Notes under the pieces: model-generated
The model's database searches: none
What the model saw: only the letters and a program-made list of their open reading frames with translations
Told to the model about the DNA's origin: nothing
Origin: Lactobacillus paragasseri
GTDB lineage: Bacteria; Bacillota; Bacilli; Lactobacillales; Lactobacillaceae
DNA: 64,000 nucleotides
Assembly: GCF_003584685.1 (NCBI RefSeq)
Contig: NZ_AP018549.1
Location: 1,054,001 to 1,118,000 of the forward strand
Reading direction: 5' to 3'
Program-made: the position numbers and the translations under genes
Part shown: positions 1-10,036 of the stretch, one piece after another
Layout of the letters: every line of letters begins with the position of its first letter
Position numbering within the stretch: the stretch's first letter is position 1

Positions 1-1142
1 GTACATTTTTAAGTAATTTTTTATAAACTTGAGACGCATCTGCTATATCAATAATTCTATGTTTTTCCAAATATACTTCAGATGTCAACATCGCCATTCT
101 AAGATTACTATGAGATATTTCACAAATTATATCTAAAATATACTCATTTTTTATATTGTATACTTTTGTAATGCATTCTCTAATTTCTTCAGTATTGATC
201 GATAGTAAATTAATAGTATTTACTGAAGAGTATTCATCTACTTTATTTTCTATCTCTTCTTTTGCATAATCGCGTACTGTAATTAAAATCTTTACCTTTC
301 CAGAATTTAATTGTTGAACAAACGCTTTAAATATTTTCTCCAAATTTTCAATTTGATTTGCATCATCAAAAACAATTAATTTAGTAGAATCATCTGAAAA
401 TTCAACCTGAAGTTCGGATATTAGAGCATTAATATCATATACATTTCGTGCGAAAAAACTATTATTCAAGAAATTTCTTTTAGCAAATTCAAAGGCTAAC
501 CTCGTCTTTCCTACACCCGGTTTACCTGTGAGCACTATAATATTTTGTGTCTTAAAATATTCATTTATTTCTGCAAGCTCTTTTTCTCTATAAGCAAAAT
601 ATGAATTTAATTTTGATCCACTAAATTGCTTATTATATTCTTCTCCAAATTCACTAATATTTTTTAGTTGCCTCGGTGGTAATGCAAATCCTAAATATTT
701 ATTGGCTAAATCACGGTACTTATCTTGAATATATTTGGCTAATTCAAAGTTTGAAATAAATTTAAACTCTATTTTTTCTTTCTTATACTTTTCTGTTAAC
801 GAGTCGATGTATTCTATGCTTACGTTTGATGTAGCTGAACAGTAAATAATCTTTTTTACATTGTGTTTATTAATATTCAATTCATTAAGTTTTTTTAAGT
901 TGCTATTAATTTTTTGAATTAACCTACTCTCTTGTGATGTATATTCCATCAAATACACTTCACCATTATCATTTATAATATACGAATCTGGTGTTCCTTT
1001 AGTTGGTTTATTTTTACCATCTTCAGAACCAAGAGGATTTAATGTTCCTCCGAAAATACGAGATAAATATTCATCACAAAGTTTTTGAAAGGTTGTCGCA
1101 TCAATTTCTTTAATAGCATTTTCGATTTTATTTAATTCGTTC
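1..1142 (-). CDS. PD-(D/E)XK-like nuclease / STAND NTPase fusion (Avs-like), partial
   Basis: I translated this by hand from the ATG at 1142; it stays open to the window edge, so only the first 380 residues are visible. Residues 1-75 look like a restriction-endonuclease-like domain: a GTPD motif (Asp53) and, after a short hairpin, YLMEYTSQ (Glu67, Thr69), the D...ExT/K arrangement seen in PD-(D/E)XK nucleases fused to STAND proteins. An NTPase core follows: Walker A TGKPGVGKT (about 206-214), Walker B LIVFDD (about 256-261) and a VRD sensor (about 290-292). STAND proteins of this build (Avs family and relatives) sense phage proteins through C-terminal repeats and then activate an N-terminal effector; the sensor part lies outside the window. 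The gene sits directly after pglX, where pglZ is usually found. Family assignment is inference from motifs. Confidence 0.7.
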
Positions 1143-1173
1143 ATCCACTAAGTCACTTTCTTTCCATAAAAAT

Positions 1174-1179
1174 AGTATA
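1174..1179 (-). promoter_or_regulatory. Possible -10 box of the nuclease-STAND gene
   Basis: TATACT on the minus strand lies 32 bp before the ATG at 1142. No good -35 is visible; the nearest candidate (TTAAAT) has a short 15-bp spacer. It suggests a separate transcript from pglX, which has its own terminator just upstream. Confidence 0.3.
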
Positions 1180-1210
1180 CTTTCACAGAGATTCATTTAA
1201 ATTATAAACA

Positions 1211-1250
1211 AAAAAACTTATCTATATCATATTGATTAGATAAGTTTTTT
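1211..1250 (-). terminator. Terminator after pglX
   Basis: A perfect 14-bp inverted repeat (AAAAAACTTATCTA / TAGATAAGTTTTTT) with a 12-nt loop, starting 7 nt past the pglX stop codon and ending in a T run. The symmetric A/T tails would allow it to work in both directions. Confidence 0.75.
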
Positions 1251-1256
1251 CTAGAA

Positions 1257-4200
1257 TTATAACTTAGTCAACAACTTTTCTCCTTGTTGCAATTTGTCAT
1301 GATTAGCAAGAACACCATCATCAAGATCTAAATCTACTGGACTTTGAGATAAGTGATCTAAGACTTGATCATACTTAACTAATTCATTCATTTGCTTATT
1401 AAGAGTTGAAATAATCTTTCGATATTTGCTCTTAGCACTTGCCGTTGTTTCCTGATCTAATAAATCATTATCAATTTCGATTAAATCATTCATTGCCGGC
1501 TGCAAATCGTGAAGATATTGGCGAACCATTGCAAGTTGTTCTGGAGTGTAGCGATGTAAGTACATTAATGCCTTAAATCCCTTGTTTCTACCAGAATTAA
1601 ATTCCCAATAAATTGGACGTTTTTGATATATCTTAGCATGATCTTTGTAGAAATCATTGACGAAATAGTCACGTATAATCTGCTCTGCACTAACTCCACG
1701 TTCGAACTTCTTAGGATCCAAAGTTTGAGCAATGAAGTTCATATTATCCGTTAGATGATCTGAATCGAAAGACTTAGATAAGAACTCACGCAAACGAACA
1801 ATGATATCACGCTCATCATCGAAATATTGACGATCGGTTAAGAGAATAATGTTTTCTTTGTTGGGCTTGAAGATTGAGTAAAGGGATGCATTCCAGTCAC
1901 CGCCAGCATATGAAAGTCCATCCTGATCAAGTGAGTAACGGCCAAAGACACAACCGATAAAGTAAGATAGAAACGCTTTAATATCACGAACTTGATCTGC
2001 TTTACGGACAGAAACTTCCTTATCGTCTTCTTCTGGAGTTAATTCATTTTGTAAACCATAAAGATCAATAAAGATACGATTAAGCTCTTCTTCGTTGGCT
2101 TTAAGTTGGTTAAATCTATCTAAAGCTTCTTGCGACCAATTATTATAAGCTTGTTCTAAAGTTACAGCTTTATTTACTAATAACGGACTACGTTTGAAGT
2201 CCCATGATGTTTCAAATGCATCCCAATCTCGCCGTGATAACGCAATATTACTTTGAATAATTTCTTCACTATTGCCATAATTTAGTTTTAAAAGAGGGAT
2301 TGATTCAATATTACCGATTTGAAAATTTATAGTAGGATTCAGTATTGATAGAAGATATTGTCCGACTTTAGTATTCAAAAGCCCCATAATTATTTTTAAG
2401 TCTTGATCTTTATAAAATAAAGACATCCCACTCACATCATGGATACTACCTGGTAAGCGATAACGCATTGAAAACAGACTACTTGTAATTAATGACCAAG
2501 TAACAGCAGGTTTAAAATAAAAATCTGTATTTTGCGGTCTTGATCTTATTTTCCCCCTACTATCCACAAAATGTCGTATTTCATACCCATCATTTTGCCA
2601 ATTTACAACATAATCATAATTTCCATACCATTTACGATATGCTCCACCTTTATTATATGGAAACCACTTCTTTCTAGATTCAACCGATTCCTCAATATTA
2701 TTACAATGAAAACCTATTCTATTAATATTAACTTCAAACCATTGGCGCAAAAATCTATTATTATTAGCAGTGGCCAATCCTTGCTTAGCATTAACTATTT
2801 TTCCCAATGACGTTCCATTTTCAAAATCTCTAATTATATTCTTACTTGCCCAATAAGCAATAGGACTGCCAGGAATCTTATAAAAATTGTCTTGACTAAC
2901 TTGATATAAATCTTGTATATCTTTACCATCTACTATTTCTAGATACTTCTCTTCTTTCCCATCTTGTGAGCCATAGTCAACTAATCTTTCATAGCTACCT
3001 ACATAGCCATCATTTTTTCTTTCCTGCAAAATAAACGTGGTAGTTTGAACGACTTCACCACCAATTTCTTCAAATGCGCGTGTACCTAAATGCGCCATAT
3101 TGATAATTGTATGCTTTTGCAATTTCTTTCTTAACTTTTCAAAATTAGATAGAAACATCCAAGAATGCATAGTAACCATACCAATGTATCCATCATCTTT
3201 AGTCGTACTCACTAATTTTTCCATGAACACACTAAATAAATCAGCTTTTGAATCTGGATAATTTTTTTGGACATATTTTTTAAGGGGAACGTCCATCTTT
3301 CCACCGCCCATATATGGTGGATTGGTTACACTAACATCATATTTATTGTTAAGAACCTCAACAACATTCAAGATGCTTTCTAGTTCTTCTTTTACTGTAT
3401 CTGACAAAAGGTCAATTTGTCCTTCATCATTATCTGAACCTATTAGTTTTTTTAAACCACTAATATCAATATCCTTGTTAATATTAATAATCGAACCCAA
3501 ATCATCCCCATATTTAAAGACATCTAAAATACTTTTCAGATCAGATCTAGTTTTATCTTTATCTATGTTCGAAGAACTATCAATTATATTTTGATAGTTT
3601 TCAATATCGTATCTGGATCTTGGAACGTCAAAGAGATTTATACTATAATCTCTTCTAAATAAACGGCGATCTTTTTCTCTAGCCTTCATTAACAAAGCAA
3701 AATTTGATAGCTGATATGCTCGCTTGTCAATATCGAGTCCATAAAGATTATTCTTAAGAATTGAAGTTGCGGCATCCCTCTTGGAATATCCTTCCGACTC
3801 ATAAATCTGCATAAAAACATCAAAAGCATATACAAGGATGTGTCCTGAACCCATTGCTGGATCAACGAATTTAATATCTTTTACGTCTTTATTTGCCAAC
3901 TCTTTGTCTAAGACAATATTGTTTTGATCTGAAGCCGGCATATAGTATCTCCAGCCAAATTCATTTGCAATTTCGTTTTCAGAGCGTTCGTCTCCTCTAC
4001 TATGAAGAATATTTATCCAATATCTTCCCAAAGAATTTTCTACCATGTAACGAACAATCCAATCGGGTGTAAATAATTGAGTTACCGGTGCAATATCATC
4101 TGTTTGATACTTTTTCTTTTTAAATGCCGTATCTTTTAATTCACTATTGTAATATTGATAAAGCCATCCAATAATTTGAACTTGTCCTTCCTCATTTACA

Positions 4201-4862
4201 TCAAAATAACTCGCAGGAATTTCATTAATCAAATCTTGAATAACACCACGGTTATAATTAGGTGTAAACAGCAACTTCAAATAATCATTAGTTTTTTCAA
4301 ACAAACCCGGCAAAATATCACTTAATTCATCACATTGCTTAATAAAAAGCATTGCATAAAGCTTATCCATCAATTCAGGGGTTCTCTCAGTCAAAGCAGT
4401 CGAAATTAATTCTTTTTCTGAATCACTATAGCCACCTAAATCATCTTCAATCTCCATTGCTTCATTAATGATATCAGGTTCAGCCTTACCTTCTTCACTA
4501 GTTAAGACACTTACCCTACTTGGCAGATAATTGTTAACTTCCATAAATCTAATTGCGATAATTCTGTTGAACCAAGTGTAGGCAACTTCTTCAACAAAAT
4601 CATTAAAGACAGTCTTAGGGTCATCATCATATCCCCTATTTTTTAATTCATTAACAACATCTTTTCGCCAGCCAATTTGTTTACCAGTTAAAGCATTACT
4701 TTCATTATCGTCTACATAGTACTTTTTATCTTTAGTAGAAATAGAAAGTTCCTCATTAATCTTTTCATCTGTAATACCCAAATTAGCTAGCTGAACTTCC
4801 GTTGTATCTCTCAAACTTTTTCTAGCATTAATTGCAAATTTTTTGATTTTATTTTTGTCCAT
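1257..4862 (-). CDS. pglX: BREX-1 adenine-specific DNA methyltransferase PglX
   Basis: This is the N6-adenine methyltransferase of a type 1 BREX system, which marks self DNA and takes part in blocking phage replication. The 1201-aa length is typical of PglX. The SAM-binding motif FVDPAMGSGHIL is at about residues 333-344 and the catalytic NPPY motif (VTNPPYMGGG) at about 514-523, inside a COG1002-type methylase core. The C-terminal half (about 620-1200) is target-recognition and helical. It follows brxC on the same strand after an 87-bp gap with a terminator, and a TATAAT box at 4903-4908 may give it its own promoter. There is no sign of the inverted half-genes and recombinase that cause PglX phase switching in some lactobacilli. 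The start is the ATG at 4862. Confidence 0.93.
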   Translation of the reverse strand: MDKNKIKKFAINARKSLRDTTEVQLANLGITDEKINEELSISTKDKKYYVDDNESNALTGKQIGWRKDVVNELKNRGYDDDPKTVFNDFVEEVAYTWFNRIIAIRFMEVNNYLPSRVSVLTSEEGKAEPDIINEAMEIEDDLGGYSDSEKELISTALTERTPELMDKLYAMLFIKQCDELSDILPGLFEKTNDYLKLLFTPNYNRGVIQDLINEIPASYFDVNEEGQVQIIGWLYQYYNSELKDTAFKKKKYQTDDIAPVTQLFTPDWIVRYMVENSLGRYWINILHSRGDERSENEIANEFGWRYYMPASDQNNIVLDKELANKDVKDIKFVDPAMGSGHILVYAFDVFMQIYESEGYSKRDAATSILKNNLYGLDIDKRAYQLSNFALLMKAREKDRRLFRRDYSINLFDVPRSRYDIENYQNIIDSSSNIDKDKTRSDLKSILDVFKYGDDLGSIININKDIDISGLKKLIGSDNDEGQIDLLSDTVKEELESILNVVEVLNNKYDVSVTNPPYMGGGKMDVPLKKYVQKNYPDSKADLFSVFMEKLVSTTKDDGYIGMVTMHSWMFLSNFEKLRKKLQKHTIINMAHLGTRAFEEIGGEVVQTTTFILQERKNDGYVGSYERLVDYGSQDGKEEKYLEIVDGKDIQDLYQVSQDNFYKIPGSPIAYWASKNIIRDFENGTSLGKIVNAKQGLATANNNRFLRQWFEVNINRIGFHCNNIEESVESRKKWFPYNKGGAYRKWYGNYDYVVNWQNDGYEIRHFVDSRGKIRSRPQNTDFYFKPAVTWSLITSSLFSMRYRLPGSIHDVSGMSLFYKDQDLKIIMGLLNTKVGQYLLSILNPTINFQIGNIESIPLLKLNYGNSEEIIQSNIALSRRDWDAFETSWDFKRSPLLVNKAVTLEQAYNNWSQEALDRFNQLKANEEELNRIFIDLYGLQNELTPEEDDKEVSVRKADQVRDIKAFLSYFIGCVFGRYSLDQDGLSYAGGDWNASLYSIFKPNKENIILLTDRQYFDDERDIIVRLREFLSKSFDSDHLTDNMNFIAQTLDPKKFERGVSAEQIIRDYFVNDFYKDHAKIYQKRPIYWEFNSGRNKGFKALMYLHRYTPEQLAMVRQYLHDLQPAMNDLIEIDNDLLDQETTASAKSKYRKIISTLNKQMNELVKYDQVLDHLSQSPVDLDLDDGVLANHDKLQQGEKLLTKL

Positions 4863-4913
4863 ACTTTTTCAAATCTCTCTAAACTTCAAATAATTACTAT
4901 TAATTATAACAAG

Positions 4914-4945
4914 AAAAAAGACTGATATTAAAATCAGTCTCTTTC
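4914..4945 (-). terminator. Terminator after brxC
   Basis: Hairpin with arms around GACTGAT / ATCAGTC flanked by an A run and CTTTCTT, immediately after the brxC stop. It separates brxABC from pglX. Confidence 0.65.
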
Positions 4946-4949
4946 TTAA

Positions 4950-7900
4950 CTACTTAAAGTCAATATTGATAATATCGCTATCCTCTAATTCTTTTTCAAG
5001 ACTTACTTTCAAAGCGTTTAAATATTTATCAATATCTGATTCACTCTCAATCTTCCAGCTATCTTCTGGAACCACATCATAAATCTTCTTAAAGATGGTT
5101 TTCTTAATTTTTACAGTTGGATTAGGTTGAGGTGAAGGCGAAACTTTAACCGTTTCTTTTTGCTTGTTATCTGGATTAGTGACGTCTTCTACAACATTCC
5201 TTGCAGCAGCTTCTTGTTCCTGTTGAGCCTTCTCAGCTAACTTTTGGCTTACTTCTGAAATTTTATTTCTTAATCTCTCATTAGCAGAATCAATAGCATT
5301 ATCTAAACTAATTAAATTCAAGAATGCATTTTCATCGCTACTTTCATTATATTGATCTGCACGATCACTTATCGATTTAAGAGTGTTGTTAACCTCAGCA
5401 AAAAGTTCATCGCTTTCTTTTTTAGGAAATTCTGCATCAGTTACTAAACTCTTAAGTCGATCATAGCTTTCATTAACCTTGCCTATGATTTTCTCATGGA
5501 CTTTATCCATGTCATCACTATACAAAGAAACGAATTCAGAATTCAAATTTTTCAATTTAGGAATAGAAATATTGAATTGATCCATATCTAAATACTTCTC
5601 AAGTTCATTAGCTATTTCCTTTAAATTTTCATCTTCAATAAATCCCTTAGCATGATTAAAACGTGCTAAATAGCTATTAGATTTTCTCCAAATTTTTTCT
5701 TGGTCACTAATATTACCAATATCACCATAAAATTGTAGAATAGCTTTATCTTCAACCTCATCACGCCAATCCTCTAAATCATCTAAGTGTTTAGAAATAA
5801 TTGAAAAGATTTGATCGCTATCAGGAACCATAGATATCTGTTTTAAGCTGTTAATTCCCTCATGTAGAATATCTTTACCAGGATATTTATTATCATGGTT
5901 GTAATTTAGTATATCTTCAAGAATTCTAACTTTTTGTTGTGTCTTCTTTTTAATCTCATCAGCTAATTGCTCAGAAGTGGCACCATCTGGAAGAACTAAA
6001 CTGACTTCTAAAACATCACTTGCAAATTCTTTGGCATCTTTCTTTTCGCGTGCAGAGATTTCTTTAACAGGCTTCATCGTCAATCTTGATAGATTACTCT
6101 TACTGATAAAATATCGCTGAATTGATTTTGGATCCTTACGCGCTTCATCTAAAGAGATCTTAGAATTATTGAAATAGATCTTAAGCTTACCATCAGAAAA
6201 TGCTTTAGCAACTAGCCAAGCAGTATCATTTGGCTTATAACCATACGGAATTTTACCAAAACGATCAACCACACTAGACAAGGAAATATTATTCATTAAA
6301 CCAGCTTGTCCATTTATATATTCGATTACCGCATTAATTGCTTGCTCATTATCAGTTAAAAGTACATCATTTTGATTACCCTTTAATACATTAAGAATAT
6401 CTTGATCAGATTTAACATCATCAATATATTGCAGATTTCGGTAATTAGCATCAATAATTGTCTTTTTAGCTTCAGCTAAACGACTAGTAAAGTTATTGCC
6501 CTTAGCTAATACATCGCCATCAACATAAATATCAGCATCAAGCAAATCATCTTCCAACATTTTTTGTGTATTACGCTCGATATCTTTTGCTTGACTGTTT
6601 CGATTGGCCGCAATATATCTAATCTTTTCATCAGATCTTGATTCCGGCTTTTGCATATATTCTTTGATTTTTTCTACTTGTCTGTAGTTCTCAATATACC
6701 GATCATCATCTTTTAAAACAACAATGATGTTACGGTTATCACCTGACTGCTGCTTATAATCAATTTCACGATAGTTTCCAGATTGCAGTGGGGATACGAT
6801 CCTAATATTCAAATCATTTTTTAGAGGATTCAATCCTGTTCCATCAATATACATATTAAATTCAAAAATATATTGATTTTTCTTTTTAGGATAAACATAC
6901 TTAGAATCTATTAAATTAGACGTAAACAAGTAACTACCTATTTCACGAACAATTTTTTGATCATCTATATCAATCGCATTAATTGCTTCATTAACTTCTT
7001 GTTCTGAATCAGTTAGGAACTCATATGTGTCAAGATTCTTTTGAATAAGATTCTGCCTAATTAAAACACTCAAAGCATCTTTAACCTTGGCAGTCAATTC
7101 TTGACGATCTTGATTAATGTCGTCCAAAAGCAGCGTAGTAATATTTTCAAGAGTTGATGGATAATTATCGACATAGCGAACCATAAATAAAACAGCCAAG
7201 ACTTGAATATTGAAACTATCTTTAGCTATATATGTATCACCCATTGCTTGATCAAATACAGCTTGGTGATCATGATTGAGGAATTCTTTCATTCCAATAA
7301 AGAAAGCAGAAAACGGAACAAGTTTGCCTAAATCATCATCTTCGTATCTTCTAGTAGCCTCTTGGAAAGTAGCTAGCATAGAACGTTCACCATCCGACAT
7401 ATGACTACCGCTAGCACCATGTTTACGGACAGCTGATAATACATTTTTTAGCAAACTAAATTGATATGGTATAAATGGATAATTATCAACAAAAGATTGA
7501 GAATCCTCATATTTTTCTCTTTTTATAGCATCACTGAAATTAATCTTATTGTTAATGCTATATTCATTTTGAGTAAATAGATCATCTAATTCTTCCTTTG
7601 CTAATGGCTTTTTATCCAATAAACGTTTCCGGATAACTTCATCAGCATTAGCAGAGCTCATTGAGATTAGAGTATTAAATCTACCCTGAATCTTTGAAAA
7701 ATCACGTTCATGTTTATGGAAATTGCCTGTAACTTCATCCATTTGTTGCTGAGAGGTTACTACAACCCAAGCACGTCCATGGCATTGAATTCCGAGCTGC
7801 TCAACAATAGTTTGTAAGTTAAGCATCTTGTTATCATCTTCACCGATAAACTGCCCTACTTCATCAGCCAAAAATACAAAATGATGGTTACCACCCTTTT

Positions 7901-8669
7901 TATCAAGATAGTCTTTTACCAATTTGGCAAATCCAATAGCATCAATACTGAACTTTTTACTTAGAAATTCATTGATATAATTTTGTGCATCTATTTCATC
8001 TAATGCACCAGAGTTAATTAATGCAGGTTTAATACGCGTATTCAACATAATCGCATATCTACTTCTGGTTTCTTCCCAAGAGGAGTGATTTTCCGGATCA
8101 AGATCTTGAAAAGCCTTCTTAAATGCATCATATTTTCCAATACTATCCAGCCAACGCTCCATATCAGCAACTTCTGCAATTGGAGAATATCCTAACTGTT
8201 CATTAAACACTTTAAGAAATACGTTTAAAATAGCACTACTATCATTGGCTGAATTGGAGTCTGCTTTAGAATCAATATTAAATAAGGCAACATCAGTTGA
8301 TACACTTGTAGCTTTTTCAATAGCATTAGATAAATGGTTATCATCAAATTTTCCATCTTCTAAAAAATAGTCTACTGCTTTACGTCCATCAACTATATCA
8401 TTTTCTAAAAGATAAGATAAAATTTTTAAGAAGTGTGATTTACCTGAACCAAAAAAACCACTAATCCATGCTCCCATTTTATCTGTAGGTACATCAATAC
8501 TTTTATCATAAGCATCAAAAAAGCGAGTAAAATCATTCTTTAATTCATCAGTAATAACATACTCTTCAAGTTCTTGTTTCTTAATTTTTTCACTATCTTG
8601 ACCAATTTTAATAACTCCGCGAATATCTCGATCAATATCTTTTTTGAAAATATTCTTTATTTTTGTCAT
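4950..8669 (-). CDS. brxC: BREX P-loop ATPase BrxC
   Basis: BrxC is the large ATPase of type 1 BREX (PglY-like), needed for phage defence. The Walker A motif GFFGSGKSH lies at about residues 71-79 of 1239, early in the protein as usual for the family. A Walker B-like FVFLADEVGQF segment lies at about 264-274. The C-terminal third is strongly charged and predicted helical, with a Gln/Glu/Ala-rich linker (around 1150) before a conserved C-terminal tail. The gene begins 11 bp after brxB and clearly belongs to the same transcript. No truncation or frameshift is seen. Confidence 0.93.
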   Translation of the reverse strand: MTKIKNIFKKDIDRDIRGVIKIGQDSEKIKKQELEEYVITDELKNDFTRFFDAYDKSIDVPTDKMGAWISGFFGSGKSHFLKILSYLLENDIVDGRKAVDYFLEDGKFDDNHLSNAIEKATSVSTDVALFNIDSKADSNSANDSSAILNVFLKVFNEQLGYSPIAEVADMERWLDSIGKYDAFKKAFQDLDPENHSSWEETRSRYAIMLNTRIKPALINSGALDEIDAQNYINEFLSKKFSIDAIGFAKLVKDYLDKKGGNHHFVFLADEVGQFIGEDDNKMLNLQTIVEQLGIQCHGRAWVVVTSQQQMDEVTGNFHKHERDFSKIQGRFNTLISMSSANADEVIRKRLLDKKPLAKEELDDLFTQNEYSINNKINFSDAIKREKYEDSQSFVDNYPFIPYQFSLLKNVLSAVRKHGASGSHMSDGERSMLATFQEATRRYEDDDLGKLVPFSAFFIGMKEFLNHDHQAVFDQAMGDTYIAKDSFNIQVLAVLFMVRYVDNYPSTLENITTLLLDDINQDRQELTAKVKDALSVLIRQNLIQKNLDTYEFLTDSEQEVNEAINAIDIDDQKIVREIGSYLFTSNLIDSKYVYPKKKNQYIFEFNMYIDGTGLNPLKNDLNIRIVSPLQSGNYREIDYKQQSGDNRNIIVVLKDDDRYIENYRQVEKIKEYMQKPESRSDEKIRYIAANRNSQAKDIERNTQKMLEDDLLDADIYVDGDVLAKGNNFTSRLAEAKKTIIDANYRNLQYIDDVKSDQDILNVLKGNQNDVLLTDNEQAINAVIEYINGQAGLMNNISLSSVVDRFGKIPYGYKPNDTAWLVAKAFSDGKLKIYFNNSKISLDEARKDPKSIQRYFISKSNLSRLTMKPVKEISAREKKDAKEFASDVLEVSLVLPDGATSEQLADEIKKKTQQKVRILEDILNYNHDNKYPGKDILHEGINSLKQISMVPDSDQIFSIISKHLDDLEDWRDEVEDKAILQFYGDIGNISDQEKIWRKSNSYLARFNHAKGFIEDENLKEIANELEKYLDMDQFNISIPKLKNLNSEFVSLYSDDMDKVHEKIIGKVNESYDRLKSLVTDAEFPKKESDELFAEVNNTLKSISDRADQYNESSDENAFLNLISLDNAIDSANERLRNKISEVSQKLAEKAQQEQEAAARNVVEDVTNPDNKQKETVKVSPSPQPNPTVKIKKTIFKKIYDVVPEDSWKIESESDIDKYLNALKVSLEKELEDSDIINIDFK

Positions 8670-8680
8670 ACTTATTATCC

Positions 8681-9271
8681 CTAATCTAATCTAAACGCTC
8701 TGTAATAATTTTGATCCTTAACTTCTCCAAACGCTCTTAAGCTCTTTTCATCATAATTACCCGGATAAAATAACACAACTGGATTTTCATCCAAAACTTG
8801 ATGCATCGTATTTAAAATTTTATGAGCTCTGATAATAGGATACGTTTTGCCTAGTCCTACTATAAATACAATACAATTTTCTGGTAATCTATCTTTTATA
8901 TACTGAACAATTAAATTATTATTTTCACTCATTTCTAGAATGTTATTAATCTGTGCAATTAATACGTCAAAGCCTTGATCTTTTTCAATTTCTTCAAGGA
9001 TTGGGATAGGATCAGTACCTGTATATTTTTTCTGATCCTTTAGCAAGGTCATCATAACATTATAAATATCAAAAACTTTTAGGTTCACTCTAGAAGCAAG
9101 AGCACTCTCTTTTATCTTAGCTATTTTTTTACGAACTTCTAATTCTTGATTAGCTGGATAGTCAAAAATCCAATATCCTACTTCATTAGACAGTCCCTTA
9201 TTTTTTTGAAACTTGGGATCAATCATTTTTTCTTTTAAATGTTCAAATCTAAGATTAATATCTTCCATCAT
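8681..9271 (-). CDS. brxB: BREX protein BrxB (DUF1788)
   Basis: This 196-aa protein has the size, sequence character and position of BrxB, a conserved BREX component of unknown biochemical role. The start codon overlaps the end of brxA, which indicates translational coupling, and the stop is 11 bp before brxC. Recognisable segments are VGYWIFDYPANQELEVR near the N terminus and CIVFIVGLGKTYPIIRAH near residue 133-150. No signal peptide or membrane segment is present. The call rests on family resemblance and gene order together. Confidence 0.9.
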   Translation of the reverse strand: MMEDINLRFEHLKEKMIDPKFQKNKGLSNEVGYWIFDYPANQELEVRKKIAKIKESALASRVNLKVFDIYNVMMTLLKDQKKYTGTDPIPILEEIEKDQGFDVLIAQINNILEMSENNNLIVQYIKDRLPENCIVFIVGLGKTYPIIRAHKILNTMHQVLDENPVVLFYPGNYDEKSLRAFGEVKDQNYYRAFRLD

Positions 9272-9870
9272 TATATTTCTCCTAGAGCAGCCAATTCAAA
9301 GTCTAATTTTTCTTCTTTCATAATAGTGATTAGTTGTGAATCTATTAATGGAAAAAGTAGCTTATCCTCATTAGATTTAACATTCTCTAACAATCCCCCA
9401 TCTCTCAAGAAAGTCTTCAAAGCTCCTTTAAGACGTTTAAAAGTATTAAGAGACCATTTTGCAACCTCAGGACTTTCGATTCTTTTCTGGTTAAGAAATG
9501 ATTCTACTTCATAATCTTGTAAAATATTTTCACGCATAATTACTTTAGGTCGATATACATCATAAACAAATTCATTAAGAATTTTACTTGTTAACATCAT
9601 AGATATTAGTGACACTATCTTTTGATTTGTAGGATTTAAAGATGGAAAAATATCTATAATAGTCTTTGGTAAAGCATCAATTCTGACAGATAAATTTCTT
9701 GAACAACGTCTAGCTCGAGATTTGCTAGACATTTTAAATATATTTTCTTTATCGCTAAGATGTTTTATTTCATCAATACTTTTTCCTGATTGATAAAGTT
9801 CAATAAATTGTGCAAACTCCGGCAACCAAATTGCATATGAAGCAATTCCACCATTATAAGTACGTGACAT
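9271..9870 (-). CDS. brxA: BREX protein BrxA (DUF1819)
   Basis: First gene of the BREX operon. The 199-aa length matches BrxA, a small inner-membrane-protein-annotated but soluble family (DUF1819) shown in other bacteria to bind DNA. The N terminus GGIASYAIWLPEFAQFIELY is typical. A GAGGGG ribosome binding site lies 6-7 nt before the ATG at 9870. It overlaps brxB by its last base. The upstream 160 bp hold a TATAAT-like box on the minus strand that may start the operon. Confidence 0.9.
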   Translation of the reverse strand: MSRTYNGGIASYAIWLPEFAQFIELYQSGKSIDEIKHLSDKENIFKMSSKSRARRCSRNLSVRIDALPKTIIDIFPSLNPTNQKIVSLISMMLTSKILNEFVYDVYRPKVIMRENILQDYEVESFLNQKRIESPEVAKWSLNTFKRLKGALKTFLRDGGLLENVKSNEDKLLFPLIDSQLITIMKEEKLDFELAALGEI

Positions 9871-9992
9871 TTTATCCCCTCAAATTTCTAATTATTGCAT
9901 AATGCTATCTGCATTAAAACAATCATGCTTAATACATTATATATGACTATTATCTTTTTTAGCAGTATTTCTTAAATCAACTTTTATCAAAT

Positions 9993-10036
9993 AAAGAAGC
10001 ATGTCTTCACATCCAAGTGGAAGTCATGCTTTTATT
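9993..10036 (-). terminator. Terminator after the ATPase pseudogene
   Basis: Hairpin with arms AAGCATG...CATGCTT and internal CTTC/GAAG pairs; it overlaps the stop codon at 10032 and separates this locus from the BREX operon. It may be bidirectional. Confidence 0.6.

Noticed and set aside
1-1142. Reading the first gene as pglZ
   Set aside because: It lacks the PglZ alkaline-phosphatase-like layout and has a clear Walker A loop and a nuclease-like N terminus.
1257-4862. Phase-variable pglX with inverted partner segments
   Set aside because: No second pglX-like fragment, inverted repeat or nearby recombinase is visible; the missing left flank cannot be judged.
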